Positions 5,976 through 6,034 of a stretch of DNA of 6,034 nt are shown here, piece by piece; position 1 is the stretch's first letter, and each line of letters starts with the position of its first letter. This DNA is from an uncultured Verrucomicrobiales bacterium. GTDB lineage: Bacteria; Verrucomicrobiota; Verrucomicrobiia; Verrucomicrobiales; Akkermansiaceae. The notes beneath the pieces are model-generated. The model had not been told where the DNA came from, made no database searches, and was given only the letters and a program-made list of their open reading frames with translations. Location of the stretch: the NCBI GenBank assembly GCA_937916135.1, contig CALFTQ010000158.1, forward strand, positions 1 to 6,034. The letters are read 5' to 3'. Both the position numbers and the translations under genes were made by a program.

Positions 5976-6034
5976 GTGTCCCAAAGTTTGAGTACTAATC
6001 TCGATAAATTGGAATTTGGCGAGCCGCAGGCGAG
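5976..6034 (+). CDS. Possible start of a further ORF, cut by the window edge
   Basis: From GTG 5976 an open frame reads MSQSLSTNLDKLEFGEPQA and continues past the edge. Other in-frame starts are TTG 5967 and TTG 5988. There is no SD, but most genes here lack one. It is in the same frame as rmuC, 24 nt after its stop. I do not recognise the product, and 19 codons are too few to prove coding. Confidence 0.3.
   Translation, partial: MSQSLSTNLDKLEFGEPQA
6006..6034 (+). repeat. Short inverted and direct repeats at the right edge
   Basis: AAATT (6006-6010) and AATTT (6013-6017) form an inverted repeat around GG, and GGCGAG occurs twice (6018-6023 and 6029-6034) with an 11-bp period. The palindrome ACACGTGT lies upstream at 5972-5979. 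These could be an operator, the edge of a dispersed repeat or simple coding sequence; the window ends too soon to tell. Confidence 0.3.

Overview
The window holds six adjacent genes, all on the + strand, with very little non-coding DNA. Codon use is moderately GC-rich, Shine-Dalgarno (SD) sequences are mostly absent, and the tyrosine recombinase carries a DVLRHT motif that I associate with Verrucomicrobiota. A YlbF-like protein and a membrane phosphoethanolamine transferase are also present. An Akkermansia-like gut verrucomicrobium is my best guess from memory; nothing in the window (no rRNA, no marker gene) proves it.

Layout: (1) 34-924, a tyrosine recombinase, the only gene with a clear SD sequence. 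(2) 971-1801 and 1811-2302, an SPFH/band-7 (stomatin-like) protein and an NfeD-like membrane protein, separated by 9 nt and almost certainly one operon. (3) 2359-2937, a YlbF/YmcA-type helical protein with an unusual 58-residue tail holding 14 Cys and 8 His, partly built from tandem repeats. (4) 2950-4728, a phosphoethanolamine transferase with an N-terminal membrane domain and a C-terminal sulfatase-fold catalytic domain. (5) 4743-5951, RmuC. (6) 5976-6034, a possible further ORF that runs off the right edge. Gaps inside 2359-5951 are 12 and 14 nt, so ylbF-like, transferase and rmuC are probably co-transcribed, perhaps from a promoter candidate at 2320-2348.

How they fit together: SPFH and NfeD form a well-known membrane-microdomain pair. 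The transferase modifies an envelope glycan or lipid with phosphoethanolamine. RmuC is a predicted nuclease-fold protein linked to limiting DNA rearrangements. I see no strong functional link between the SPFH/NfeD pair, the YlbF-like protein, the transferase and RmuC beyond position. Leucine codon use changes between the SPFH gene (9 of 27 CTG by hand count) and the YlbF-like gene (10 of 16 CTG, no TTG), so the left part may have a different history or expression level.

I do not see a clearly new system. The observations most worth a second look are the metal-binding-looking tail of the YlbF-like protein, the odd leader in front of it, and the divergent active-site surroundings in the transferase.
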